A stretch of DNA of 64,000 bases from an uncultured Clostridia bacterium (lineage in GTDB: Bacteria; Bacillota; Clostridia; Oscillospirales; Ruminococcaceae). Positions 45,790-54,181 of the stretch are shown piece after piece (within the stretch, counting starts at the first letter, position 1; every line of letters begins with the position of its first letter). The notes under the pieces are model-generated. The model had not been told where the DNA came from. It searched no databases and was given only the letters and a program-made list of their open reading frames with translations. The stretch spans positions 87,839 to 151,838 of the forward strand of contig CANQRG010000007.1 in NCBI GenBank assembly GCA_947626165.1. Reading direction: 5' to 3'. The position numbers and the translations under genes are program-made.

Positions 45790-48162
45790 GTGGATAAAGA
45801 ACTGTTTTTAAAAGAATTCAAAAGAGATTTAATGTTTAAGTATAAAGCATTGCCGAAAGAAGCAACTCCCCAGCAAATTCACGAGAGCTTGTCCAGCGTG
45901 ATAATGAATATGATTTCAAGAGATTGGGATAGAAGTATTAAGGCACACGATAATACGCGAAAAGCCTGTTATTTCTCTGCTGAATTTTTAGTCGGACGAG
46001 CAATTTATAATAACTTGATGAATCTCGGCATTACAGACGAGGTTGAAGATATATTGAAAGAAGAAGGCTGTTCTCTGTCAACACTTGAAGAAATTGAGGA
46101 CGCCGCACTCGGAAATGGCGGTCTGGGCAGGCTTGCGGCTTGCTTTATGGATTCCGCCGCTACGTTAAATCTCCCATTAGACGGCTATGGAATAAGATAT
46201 AAATACGGCTTGTTCAAGCAGAAAATCAAAGACGGCTTTCAAACCGAAACCGCAGACGACTGGACAAGGTACGGCGATCCGTGGTCAAAGCGGTGCGAGA
46301 CTGATACACAGCTTGTAACATTCAAAAACCAGACGGTAAGGGCTGTGCCATATGATATGCCGATAATAGCATACGGCACAAAGCATATAGGTACGCTCAG
46401 ACTTTGGCAGTCAGAGCCGACAGAGGAATTTGATTTTTCGATTTTTGACAGCGGAAACTACGAGCAGGCAAGCCTTCAAAAGATATACGCAGAAGACATT
46501 TCAAGAGTATTGTACCCAAACGACAATACATACGAGGGCAAGGTTTTAAGGCTGAAACAGCAGTATTTCTTTTCAAGCGCATCTATTGCGGATATAATAA
46601 AGCGTCATAAAAAGACCTATGGTACGCTTAAAAACTTAGCTGAAAAGGTTACAATCCAGCTAAATGACACCCACCCCGTAATTTCAATTCCCGAGCTTAT
46701 AAGACAGCTTCTGAACGAGGGATTTAGCTTTGACAAGGGATACAAAATCGCTCAAAAGGTGTTCAACTACACAAATCATACCATTATGGCAGAGGCTTTG
46801 GAAAAGTGGAGCGCAGAGCTTATCCAAGACGTAATTCCCGACGTTTACAGCATTATACTTTTACTCAACGAGCAGTTTATTAAAGAGGCTTATATCAATG
46901 GGCTTGCCAAAGAAAAAGTCAACGTAATGAAGCCTATTATTGACGGCACTGTTCATATGGCAAATCTGGCGGTTTTCTGTTCAAGCCACACAAACGGAGT
47001 AGCAGAGATTCACACGCAGATTTTAAAGGACGTTGTTTTAAAGGATTGGTATGAGCTTTATCCGGAACGTTTTCAAAACAAAACGAACGGAATTACCCAG
47101 CGAAGATGGCTTGCTTTGTGCAACAAAGAACTAAGCGGACTTATTACCGAGCTTTTGGGTAATAACAGTTGGATAACAAACTTAGACAAACTGCATGAGC
47201 TTTCAAAATACGCAGATGACTATGACATTATAGACAGATTTATTGCCATAAAGAAAACCAAGAAAAAGCAGCTTGCTGATTATATAAAGGCGCACGACGG
47301 AATTGAAATCAACGTCAATACTATATTTGACACGCAGATAAAAAGGCTTCACGAATATAAGCGTCAGCTGTTAAATGCGTTTTCAATTCTGTATATTTAC
47401 TTCGGTATCAAAGACGGCAGTATTAAAGATTTTACACCGACTATATTTATTTTCGGTGCAAAGTCGGCGCCCGGTTATGCAAGAGCTAAAGGCATAATCA
47501 AGTTTATAAACGAAGTCGGACGGCTTGTAAATAATGACGAACAAACAAAAAATCTGTTATCGGTCGTATTTGTTTCTAACTATAATGTTTCCTATGCAGA
47601 AAAATTGGTCGCAGGAAGCGATATTTCCGAGCAAATTTCAACAGCCGGCACAGAGGCTTCGGGAACGGGAAATATGAAGTTTATGCTGAACGGTACGGTA
47701 ACTCTCGGAACGTATGACGGCGCAAATATCGAGATAGTAAGAGAAGCAGGAGAGGAGAACAACTATATCTTCGGCGCAAGAGTTGAGGACCTGGCAAAAA
47801 TAATGCCCCAATATGACCCTCGAAAAATAAGCGAAAAGAACGAAAGAATAAAGCGTGTTGTAAACACTCTTATAGATGGAACGCTTTCAGACGGAGGAAC
47901 AGGAATATTCAGAGAGCTTTATTTCTCGCTTATGGACGGTGCAAGCTGGCACAGCGCCGATAACTATTATCTTATCGGAGATCTTGAAAGCTATGTAAAG
48001 GCAAAGCTTACGGCAAACCGTGACTTTAAAAACCAAAGAGCTTTTTATAAGAAGTGCTGGCTTAATATGTGCAATGCAGCAAAGTTCAGCTCAGACCGAA
48101 CAATTAAAGACTACGCCGAAAACATCTGGGATATAGAGCCTCTTGTTGGCTTTGATAAATAA
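45790..48162 (+). CDS. glgP: glycogen/maltodextrin phosphorylase
   Basis: A 790-residue GT35 enzyme that releases glucose-1-phosphate from alpha-glucans. ALGNGGLGRLAACFMDS near residue 105 and the PLP-lysine block TEASGTGNMKFMLNG near 640 are intact. The start was set at GTG 45790, 9 bp after AAAGGA; the frame stays open six codons earlier but that stretch contains the ribosome site. It has a short N-terminus like maltodextrin-type enzymes, so stored glycogen and imported starch dextrins are both possible substrates. Confidence 0.94.
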   Translation: MDKELFLKEFKRDLMFKYKALPKEATPQQIHESLSSVIMNMISRDWDRSIKAHDNTRKACYFSAEFLVGRAIYNNLMNLGITDEVEDILKEEGCSLSTLEEIEDAALGNGGLGRLAACFMDSAATLNLPLDGYGIRYKYGLFKQKIKDGFQTETADDWTRYGDPWSKRCETDTQLVTFKNQTVRAVPYDMPIIAYGTKHIGTLRLWQSEPTEEFDFSIFDSGNYEQASLQKIYAEDISRVLYPNDNTYEGKVLRLKQQYFFSSASIADIIKRHKKTYGTLKNLAEKVTIQLNDTHPVISIPELIRQLLNEGFSFDKGYKIAQKVFNYTNHTIMAEALEKWSAELIQDVIPDVYSIILLLNEQFIKEAYINGLAKEKVNVMKPIIDGTVHMANLAVFCSSHTNGVAEIHTQILKDVVLKDWYELYPERFQNKTNGITQRRWLALCNKELSGLITELLGNNSWITNLDKLHELSKYADDYDIIDRFIAIKKTKKKQLADYIKAHDGIEINVNTIFDTQIKRLHEYKRQLLNAFSILYIYFGIKDGSIKDFTPTIFIFGAKSAPGYARAKGIIKFINEVGRLVNNDEQTKNLLSVVFVSNYNVSYAEKLVAGSDISEQISTAGTEASGTGNMKFMLNGTVTLGTYDGANIEIVREAGEENNYIFGARVEDLAKIMPQYDPRKISEKNERIKRVVNTLIDGTLSDGGTGIFRELYFSLMDGASWHSADNYYLIGDLESYVKAKLTANRDFKNQRAFYKKCWLNMCNAAKFSSDRTIKDYAENIWDIEPLVGFDK

Positions 48163-48211
48163 AGAAGCAGGAAAAGGCTTGAATTTAGTTTAAAACTCTT
48201 TCTTTTAAAAG

Positions 48212-48241
48212 AAAAAGGAGCAGTTATTCTGCTCCTTTTTT
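48212..48241. terminator. bidirectional terminator glgP / cls
   Basis: AAAAAGGAGCAG / CTGCTCCTTTTT perfect 12-bp stem with T-runs on both strands, between convergent genes. Confidence 0.92.
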
Positions 48242-48246
48242 ATATT

Positions 48247-49824
48247 TTACATTAACGGACCGAATATTTTCAAAATACCGCTGAAAATCTTGTCAAAAAT
48301 ATTTCTGTCATTCATTTCTCTTATTGTAATTTCAGTGCAATGCTTTTCAATCATCTCCGTAATATCTTTTTTAACATCTGATACTATTTTATTTTTATAA
48401 AATACAGCTCCGTCCTCAAAGTGGAGATACAAACTTCTGTAATCCAAATTTACTGTTCCCACCGTTGCGATTTTATCGTCCGAAACGCAGTCTTTTGTGT
48501 GAACAAAACCCGGCTTAAAGCGATAGAATTTCACGCCTTTATCTAAAAGCTCCTTGTAATAACAGTTTGATATCTTCTGAATATACCACTTATCCGGAAT
48601 TCCCGGAACAACTATTTTTACGTCCACTCCGCTTTTTGCCGCATAACCTAAAGCAGTCGTAAGCTCGCCGTCTAAAATCAAATATGGCGCTGTAAAGTAC
48701 ACATAGTCCTTCGCCTTGTTGATAATGTCAAGGTAAATCATTTTTCCTAAGGGTTCATTGTCAAGAGGCGAATCACCATAAGGTATAACATATCCGTCGC
48801 TTTCAAAGCTGTCATAATGGTATTTGTGCGGAGAAAAATCCATATAATTTGCCGATTTTTCTTCGTCCAGCTCCCACATCTGAAAGAACATCATAGTAAA
48901 GCTCCAGACTGCCTCGCCTTTTATCATTACAGCCGAATCCTTCCAGTAACCGTATTTGACCTTTTTATTGATATACTCGTCAGCTAAATTAGTGCCTCCT
49001 GTAAATGCCGTATTACCGTCAATTACCACGATTTTTCGGTGGTCACGGTTGTTTTGAACAGTCGTCAAAAACGGTACAAACGGATTAAACACCTTGCACT
49101 TTATACCATAGTACCTTAATGTTTCGTCATATTTGCCGGGAAGTATAGTCTGTGCGCCTACGCCATCGTACATAAATCTTACGTCTACTCCCTCCTTGAC
49201 CTTTTTAAGAAGGATCTTAAAAATCTGACTCCACATCGTACCTTTCTCGACAATAAAATACTCTATAAATATAAAGTGCTTTGCCTTATTTAGCTCTTGA
49301 AGAAGCACCTTAAACTGCTCTTGACCGTTTTTAAAATACTGAGCCGTACTGTTTCTGTATGTCGGGAATTTACCGAAATTTGCTATATAATTCGACAACC
49401 TTGCAAAGGACTTGTCTTCATTCTCCAAGATGCCGTTATAAATTTCCTTGTTCTGAGTTAAGTATTTTTCAGTCTGAACAGTTTTTTTCTGTACGATTTT
49501 TTTAAAAGAACGCTTTGACGTCTGAGTTTTAACAAAAATGTATGCCAAAGCCATAAATCCCGGAAATACTACAAACGGTACCAGCCACGCTATCTTATAT
49601 CCTGCATTTTCATTTGAGCTTGCAATATAACCCACAAGAGCAATAGCTAATGCCGTCAAGGTGAGATATATATAAATAAGATGTTCATATAAACTAAAGA
49701 ATGCAAAAATTACAAAACCAACCTGTATAAGCAAAAGAATAATAACCGTTATTTTGCGTGAAAACAAAAAGCTAAGTTTTTTCCTCAGATTAGCCTTTAT
49801 AGTATCTTTAGTTGGTTTTTTCAT
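48247..49824 (-). CDS. cls: cardiolipin synthase
   Basis: A 525-residue phospholipase-D-family enzyme that condenses two phosphatidylglycerols. Two to three N-terminal membrane helices lie between residues 25 and 110. The first HKD motif is DHRKIVVIDGNTAFTGG near 260, the second VHTKDCVSDDKIATVGTVN near 445. AGGTTT is a modest ribosome site. It is of the long clostridial type and monocistronic. Confidence 0.92.
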   Translation of the reverse strand: MKKPTKDTIKANLRKKLSFLFSRKITVIILLLIQVGFVIFAFFSLYEHLIYIYLTLTALAIALVGYIASSNENAGYKIAWLVPFVVFPGFMALAYIFVKTQTSKRSFKKIVQKKTVQTEKYLTQNKEIYNGILENEDKSFARLSNYIANFGKFPTYRNSTAQYFKNGQEQFKVLLQELNKAKHFIFIEYFIVEKGTMWSQIFKILLKKVKEGVDVRFMYDGVGAQTILPGKYDETLRYYGIKCKVFNPFVPFLTTVQNNRDHRKIVVIDGNTAFTGGTNLADEYINKKVKYGYWKDSAVMIKGEAVWSFTMMFFQMWELDEEKSANYMDFSPHKYHYDSFESDGYVIPYGDSPLDNEPLGKMIYLDIINKAKDYVYFTAPYLILDGELTTALGYAAKSGVDVKIVVPGIPDKWYIQKISNCYYKELLDKGVKFYRFKPGFVHTKDCVSDDKIATVGTVNLDYRSLYLHFEDGAVFYKNKIVSDVKKDITEMIEKHCTEITIREMNDRNIFDKIFSGILKIFGPLM

Positions 49825-49871
49825 ATATATTTAAACCTCCGTCAGAAAAAAAGTAATAAACTCTTATAAAT

Positions 49872-49900
49872 ATTATACCAAATTATGAGAAATTAATCAA
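49872..49900 (-). promoter_or_regulatory. cls promoter
   Basis: On the minus strand TTGATT (49900-49895), 17 bp, TATAAT (49877-49872). Confidence 0.7.
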
Positions 49901-49903
49901 CTC

Positions 49904-49939
49904 AAAAACTCTTAAACCAGATTAGTCTAAGAGTTTTTT
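49904..49939 (-). terminator. rmuC terminator
   Basis: AAAACTCTTA / TAAGAGTTTT stem directly after the rmuC stop, with a T-run on the minus strand. It abuts the cls promoter. Confidence 0.85.
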
Positions 49940-49941
49940 GC

Positions 49942-51279
49942 TTATTCAGAATCTATCTCTAGCAGCTTATCGGCTTTTATATCGCTCGTTTCAAGAGTAG
50001 TAACGCTTTTCAGCTTTCTGTTTATAGCCCGTGTGCGAACTCCCACCAAATCATCAAGCTGGCGAGACGCCTGATTAAGACTGTTCTGCGCTTTTGTAAT
50101 AACGTCCTCAAACTTGCCGAATTCCGTCTTAACTGCTCCGAGAACCTCCCAAACCTCACTGCTTCTCTTTTGGATAGCCAGAGTTTTAAAGCCCATCTGC
50201 AAGCTGTTAAGAAGCGCCGCCATAGTGCTCGGTCCTGCAAGATTGACCTTGTAGCTTCGCTGTAGCTCCTCTACCATTCCTCTGTTTACAAGCTCGGCAT
50301 AAAGCCCCTCAAACGGCACAAACAGAATACCGAAATCCGTTGAGTACGGAGGACTGATATACTTCTGATTTATGTCCTTCGCCTCATTCTTAACAGTTGC
50401 GAGCAACACTTTGACAGCGGCATTAATTTCATCTTTTGAGCCGTTGTCATAAGCGTCGACAAGATTTGTATAGCTGTCGCCCGGAAACTTGGAATCAATA
50501 GGAAGATAAACGGTCTTATCGTCGTCGGCAGGGAGCTTAACAGCAAACTCGACACGCTTTCCGCTGCCCTTTTTTATCTCTACATTCTCCTCATACTGCT
50601 CGGGAGCAAGTATCTCTGACAAAATAGAGCCTAATTGAATTTCGCCTAAAATTCCTCTGCTTTTTACGTTTGTCAGAACCTTTTTCAAATCGCCAACACC
50701 AGTTGCAAGCGTCTGCATTTCTCCCACGCTCTTGTAAACCTGCTGTAAATTGTCGTTTACCGACTTAAACGACTGGGTTATACGCTCGTCTAATGTCTTT
50801 TGCAGCTTTTCATCTACGACTTGACGCATTTCATCAAGTTTCTTTGAATTCTCTTCCTGAAGCGAACCGAGTCGTTTTTCAACGGTTGTACGGATATTAT
50901 CCAGCTTCTGCTCGTTCTCAACCGAGAAAGTCTTAAACCTTTCCTCCTGATGAGTAAGCGAATATGTAACCGACTTTTGAAGATTTTCCTGCTTGTCAGA
51001 CAAATTTTTATCAAGCACAGAGAGCTTATCAGTAACCGTATTGTTCAAATCCTTTTGATTTTGCGACACCATCTCGCCCAAACTCTTTATAGAGTCCCCA
51101 GTTGTGCGGTTGATTTCCTGCCTGAATGCAGAAAGCTCTTTTTCTATATCGCTTTTTATCTGACGTATAGTTTCTTCACCGGCGTTCGACTGCGATTTTT
51201 TCGGCAATATGACTATCATTGATATCAACAAAATCACAGATATTAAAGCAGATGCGCCCGATAGGATAAGTCCAAACAT
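49942..51279 (-). CDS. rmuC: DNA recombination protein RmuC
   Basis: A 445-residue protein. An N-terminal membrane helix (about 3-25) is followed by a long coiled coil (about 40-190) and the RmuC nuclease-like domain with RGILGEIQLGSILSEIL, VYLPIDSKFPGDSY and PFEGLYAELVNRG. RmuC limits inversions at short repeats in E. coli. The C-terminal SLNQASRQLDDLVGVRTRAI is typical. A small membrane protein gene lies just upstream on the same strand. Confidence 0.93.
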   Translation of the reverse strand: MFGLILSGASALISVILLISMIVILPKKSQSNAGEETIRQIKSDIEKELSAFRQEINRTTGDSIKSLGEMVSQNQKDLNNTVTDKLSVLDKNLSDKQENLQKSVTYSLTHQEERFKTFSVENEQKLDNIRTTVEKRLGSLQEENSKKLDEMRQVVDEKLQKTLDERITQSFKSVNDNLQQVYKSVGEMQTLATGVGDLKKVLTNVKSRGILGEIQLGSILSEILAPEQYEENVEIKKGSGKRVEFAVKLPADDDKTVYLPIDSKFPGDSYTNLVDAYDNGSKDEINAAVKVLLATVKNEAKDINQKYISPPYSTDFGILFVPFEGLYAELVNRGMVEELQRSYKVNLAGPSTMAALLNSLQMGFKTLAIQKRSSEVWEVLGAVKTEFGKFEDVITKAQNSLNQASRQLDDLVGVRTRAINRKLKSVTTLETSDIKADKLLEIDSE

Positions 51280-51345
51280 AGCTATCTCTCCTTGACATTA
51301 ATTATAGTTGCGTATATAATGTATTTGCAATTTAATGTGCAGATT

Positions 51346-51513
51346 TCAGGCGGCATCATTGCCGTTATTGTTTACAGTCTTACTTGAAGTTATTAAGATC
51401 TTTCTTCGGTTATCGTTCTCAAAAGACGTATCAACCTCGCATAAATAATAAACACACCCCATAGCTGCAAAACCCAAAACTGCCAATAACATAAACGCTA
51501 TAAATTCAACCAT
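51346..51513 (-). CDS. small single-pass membrane protein, unknown
   Basis: A 55-residue peptide with one membrane helix (FIAFMLLAVLGFAAMGCVYYL, residues 4-23) and a polar C-terminal tail rich in Asn. AAGGAGAGG lies 5 bp before the ATG at 51513, a strong translation signal that supports it as real. No family is recognised. It ends 67 bp before rmuC and may be co-transcribed with it. Confidence 0.5.
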   Translation of the reverse strand: MVEFIAFMLLAVLGFAAMGCVYYLCEVDTSFENDNRRKILITSSKTVNNNGNDAA

Positions 51514-51606
51514 TATAAACCTCTCCTTTTTCATTCTTTCAGCAAGGCTTAAATCAAAACCAATAAGATTTACAACCTTTACTGTAATTTGATTTTAACA
51601 GGCTTA

Positions 51607-51626
51607 CAGTCCATTTGTTTGGACTG
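51607..51626. promoter_or_regulatory. inverted repeat overlapping the promoter of the 51713 gene
   Basis: CAGTCCA-tttgtt-TGGACTG. Its right arm overlaps TTGGAC (51619-51624), which with TATAAA (51641-51646, 16-bp spacer) forms a likely -35/-10 pair. It looks like an operator or a small hairpin. Confidence 0.45.
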
Positions 51627-51712
51627 ATAAACAATATTTTTATAAAGAACGAAATTTAAGGCTTTAAAAAAAGGTATATTACCAACATTAGTATAACAGA
51701 AAGGGTCGAAAT

Positions 51713-52327
51713 ATGCAAGAAAATTTTAAGATTATTGAAGGCTTGAATGTCGCAAATATAAAAGGAGTAAAGACTGCTTATTCTAAAATAAACAGCAGTG
51801 AAATAAACTGTGTTATAAGCGCTGAAAAGATAAAATCTATTGTAAAAAAGGCTGTAAAGCTGATTAAAAAGCCTTACTTTTTTCTTGAAGCGCCTTGTAC
51901 TGACGCTCAGGAGGCGGAGCTTTCTAAGCAGGGCGACAGAGGTTCTCATATGCAGCTTTATAACCTTGAGGTCACGCACGATGTAGCCGATGCAATTTTA
52001 AAGCGTTACGGCGATTTGCTTATTAACGACGGCTTGACAAACTTCGGGTTTTGTTCTCTTGAAACTGAAACTGAAATTTACGTTATGCCGTTTCAGAGAA
52101 TTATGCTTTATAATAAAAACGACACAGGTGCTTTTGAAAAAATTCTGAAAGACAGTAGCATTTCGCAGTTAAAGCCGGAAGAATTTATAACAATAGACAG
52201 CCTGCTTTCAAGGGAAAATCCTGCCGACAGGGTTTTAGTAGAGCTTAACGGCGAAACGGTGTTTGACGTAATTGAAAATCTGAAAGAGGTCGGACTTACG
52301 CTTTGTGAAACAATAAAAGAAAGCTAA
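51713..52327 (+). CDS. conserved-looking protein of unknown function upstream of ppa
   Basis: A 204-residue soluble protein that I do not recognise. It has no signal peptide or membrane helix, and is mixed alpha/beta with a block YFFLEAPCTDAQEAELSKQG near residue 60 and LYNLEVTHDVADAILKRYGD near 85. GAAAGGGT precedes the ATG. ppa starts 30 bp after its stop, so the two form an operon. Confidence 0.6.
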   Translation: MQENFKIIEGLNVANIKGVKTAYSKINSSEINCVISAEKIKSIVKKAVKLIKKPYFFLEAPCTDAQEAELSKQGDRGSHMQLYNLEVTHDVADAILKRYGDLLINDGLTNFGFCSLETETEIYVMPFQRIMLYNKNDTGAFEKILKDSSISQLKPEEFITIDSLLSRENPADRVLVELNGETVFDVIENLKEVGLTLCETIKES

Positions 52328-52357
52328 CAGTAAAATTATATAGGGAGGACGCTCAGT

Positions 52358-52891
52358 ATGGTAAACATCTGGCATGATATTTCGCCTAAAAAGATTTCTC
52401 AGGAAAATTTTACGGCAGTTATTGAAATTCCTAAGGGTTCAAAGATAAAATATGAGCTTGACAAGGAAACAGGTTTTTTAATGATGGATAGAATACTTTA
52501 CACATCGACGCACTATCCAGCAAACTATGGCTTTATTCCTAGAACCTACGCATCAGATGGAGATCCTTTAGACGTACTGGTTTTATGCTCTGAAACGCTG
52601 GAGCCTCTTTCTCTTTTAAGCTGTTATCCGATAGGGGTAATAAAGATGATCGACAATGGTTCTTCAGACGAGAAGATAATCGCAATACCCTTCAACGACC
52701 CTGTGTATAACTGCTACAATGATATTAATGAGCTTCCTAAGCACATTTTCGATGAAATGTCACACTTTTTCTCAGTATACAAAACCCTTGAAGGGAAGGA
52801 TACCGCAATCGAGGAGATAGAGGGAAAACAGGCTGCGAAAAATGTCATTCAAAGCTGTATGGATAATTATAATGAGTGTTATTGTAAGTAG
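52358..52891 (+). CDS. ppa: inorganic pyrophosphatase, class I
   Basis: A 177-residue soluble pyrophosphatase of full length. IEIPKGSKIKYELDKETG is near residue 25, HYPANYGFIPRTYASDGDPLDVLVL near 50-75 holds the metal-binding aspartates, and the late KTLEGKDTAIEEIEG block is present. It removes PPi from biosynthetic reactions. GGGAGGAC precedes the ATG. A second, shortened relative is encoded at 6618. A perfect terminator follows. Confidence 0.95.
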   Translation: MVNIWHDISPKKISQENFTAVIEIPKGSKIKYELDKETGFLMMDRILYTSTHYPANYGFIPRTYASDGDPLDVLVLCSETLEPLSLLSCYPIGVIKMIDNGSSDEKIIAIPFNDPVYNCYNDINELPKHIFDEMSHFFSVYKTLEGKDTAIEEIEGKQAAKNVIQSCMDNYNECYCK

Positions 52892-52902
52892 ATAAAAATT
52901 AT

Positions 52903-52937
52903 ACTCCCGATTTCGGCAAAAAGCCGTCGGGAGTTTT
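52903..52937 (+). terminator. ppa operon terminator
   Basis: ACTCCCGA-CGGC / GCCG-TCGGGAGT arms followed by TTTT. It is the first half of a duplicated cassette; the other copy ends the LRR gene at 54054. Confidence 0.88.
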
Positions 52938-52957
52938 CTTATTTACTCATAAAATGT

Positions 52958-52987
52958 TTGACAAAGTCCCGCTTGATAGTGTAAAGT
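52958..52987 (+). promoter_or_regulatory. promoter of the LRR gene 53029
   Basis: TTGACA, 18 bp, TAAAGT. Near identical to the xylB promoter at 54109, which has TAAAAT. Confidence 0.75.
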
Positions 52988-53028
52988 AAAAGGGGAAAAT
53001 ACAAAATTTCAAATCGGAGGAAAATAAT

Positions 53029-54042
53029 ATGTTTAAAAAGATATTGGCACTAAATATTTTAGTTGTTATAATTATCAATACATTATTTATAACATCGTCG
53101 GCTGGTAACGATTATGATATTCATAGTATAATTGGGGATAAAACTGATTGCATTACTCAAAATGGTATAACTTACATTTTAGATGATTTCCTTAATTATG
53201 CAAAAATCATAGATATTAATTTATCTGACAGAGTTATATCTTTACCCGAGCAAATAGAACATAATAAAAAGGTATATCCTGTCAAATATATGTCATTGGA
53301 AGAGGATAGTTTAAGGGGTTTTACTACAATAAAAAGCAAGAAAACTTGCGAAAAACTTATTTTCCCAAAATCTTTAGAGAACAGTGGATGGTTAAAAAAT
53401 TGGTCAAAGCTGAAAGAGATATTCATACCTGAAAATAGTGAAAGCGAAAGCATTGGAGCAATCTATAATTGTTTAAATCTTGAAAAACTTAACATTGGCA
53501 AAAACATAAGATATGCTCCCGATATACGAAACTGTCCTAAGTTAAAACTGTCTATTTCTAAAGATAACAAATGGTTAAAATTAATTAATAATAATATCTA
53601 CTCAAAAAATGGAAAAGTCTTATATAAAGTTGTAACTGATAAAACTAATTTTATCGTTTCTAATAAAGTATTTAAGATTGATGCAAATGCATTTGAAGGT
53701 TGTAAAAAGCTAAAAAATGTAAAGTTTCTTTCGAATCATGTTAAAATTGGATATAGAGCTTTTGCTAAATGTACAAATCTTAAAAGCGTTATTTTAAATG
53801 ATGTGAAAACAATTGACACTCGTGCTTTTTATAATTGTAAAAAACTTTCTAAGATAACTATTAACAACAAAAAGAAAGCTCCTTATATTTTAAAGGCATT
53901 CCAAAACACCAAGAAAGGTATAAAGTTCGTTGTTAAAAACAAGAAGGTTGCAAAACAACTTAAAAAGCGGTTAAAAAACAGCGGAGTTAAAAACGCCAAG
54001 ATTTTGATAGGCAAAAAGGTATTTTATAAAATAAATGGATAA
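53029..54042 (+). CDS. secreted BspA-like leucine-rich-repeat protein (second copy)
   Basis: A 337-residue protein with a signal peptide (residues 1-24, hydrophobic LALNILVVIIINTLFI). It has BspA/LRR_5 repeats such as ANAFEGCKKLKNVKFL, GYRAFAKCTNLKSVIL and DTRAFYNCKKLSKITI at about 225-290, and a basic tail ending in KNAKILIGKKVFYKING. That tail is nearly the same as in the LRR protein at 19109, while the middle parts differ. Lys- and Asn-rich, more AT-rich than ppa and xylB on either side. It is bracketed by a direct repeat of regulatory DNA. Confidence 0.8.
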   Translation: MFKKILALNILVVIIINTLFITSSAGNDYDIHSIIGDKTDCITQNGITYILDDFLNYAKIIDINLSDRVISLPEQIEHNKKVYPVKYMSLEEDSLRGFTTIKSKKTCEKLIFPKSLENSGWLKNWSKLKEIFIPENSESESIGAIYNCLNLEKLNIGKNIRYAPDIRNCPKLKLSISKDNKWLKLINNNIYSKNGKVLYKVVTDKTNFIVSNKVFKIDANAFEGCKKLKNVKFLSNHVKIGYRAFAKCTNLKSVILNDVKTIDTRAFYNCKKLSKITINNKKKAPYILKAFQNTKKGIKFVVKNKKVAKQLKKRLKNSGVKNAKILIGKKVFYKING

Positions 54043-54053
54043 CATTTAATCAA

Positions 54054-54088
54054 ACTCCCGATTTCGGCAAAAAGCCGTCGGGAGTTTT
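54054..54088 (+). terminator. terminator of the LRR gene 53029
   Basis: The same ACTCCCGA-CGGC / GCCG-TCGGGAGT hairpin with TTTT as after ppa. Confidence 0.88.
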
Positions 54089-54108
54089 CTTATTTACCCA
54101 TAAAATGT

Positions 54109-54138
54109 TTGACAAAGCCCCGCTTGATAGTGTAAAAT
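54109..54138 (+). promoter_or_regulatory. xylB-tal promoter
   Basis: TTGACA (54109-54114), 18 bp, TAAAAT (54133-54138). Confidence 0.78.
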
Positions 54139-54181
54139 AAAAGGGTAGAAAATACAAAATTTCAAATCGGAGGAAAAATAA

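Larger units (their letters stand above)
52903..53027 (+). repeat. direct repeat, left copy (terminator-promoter-RBS cassette)
   Basis: About 125 bp that recur at 54054-54179 with only scattered differences. In order it holds a terminator, TTGACA (52958-52963), an 18-bp spacer, TAAAGT (52982-52987), a shared leader and TCGGAGGAAAAT before the start codon. It drives the LRR gene at 53029. Confidence 0.92.
54054..54179 (+). repeat. direct repeat, right copy (terminator-promoter-RBS cassette)
   Basis: Second copy of the 125-bp cassette at 52903-53027. It ends at TCGGAGGAAAAATA directly before the xylB ATG. Confidence 0.92.
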
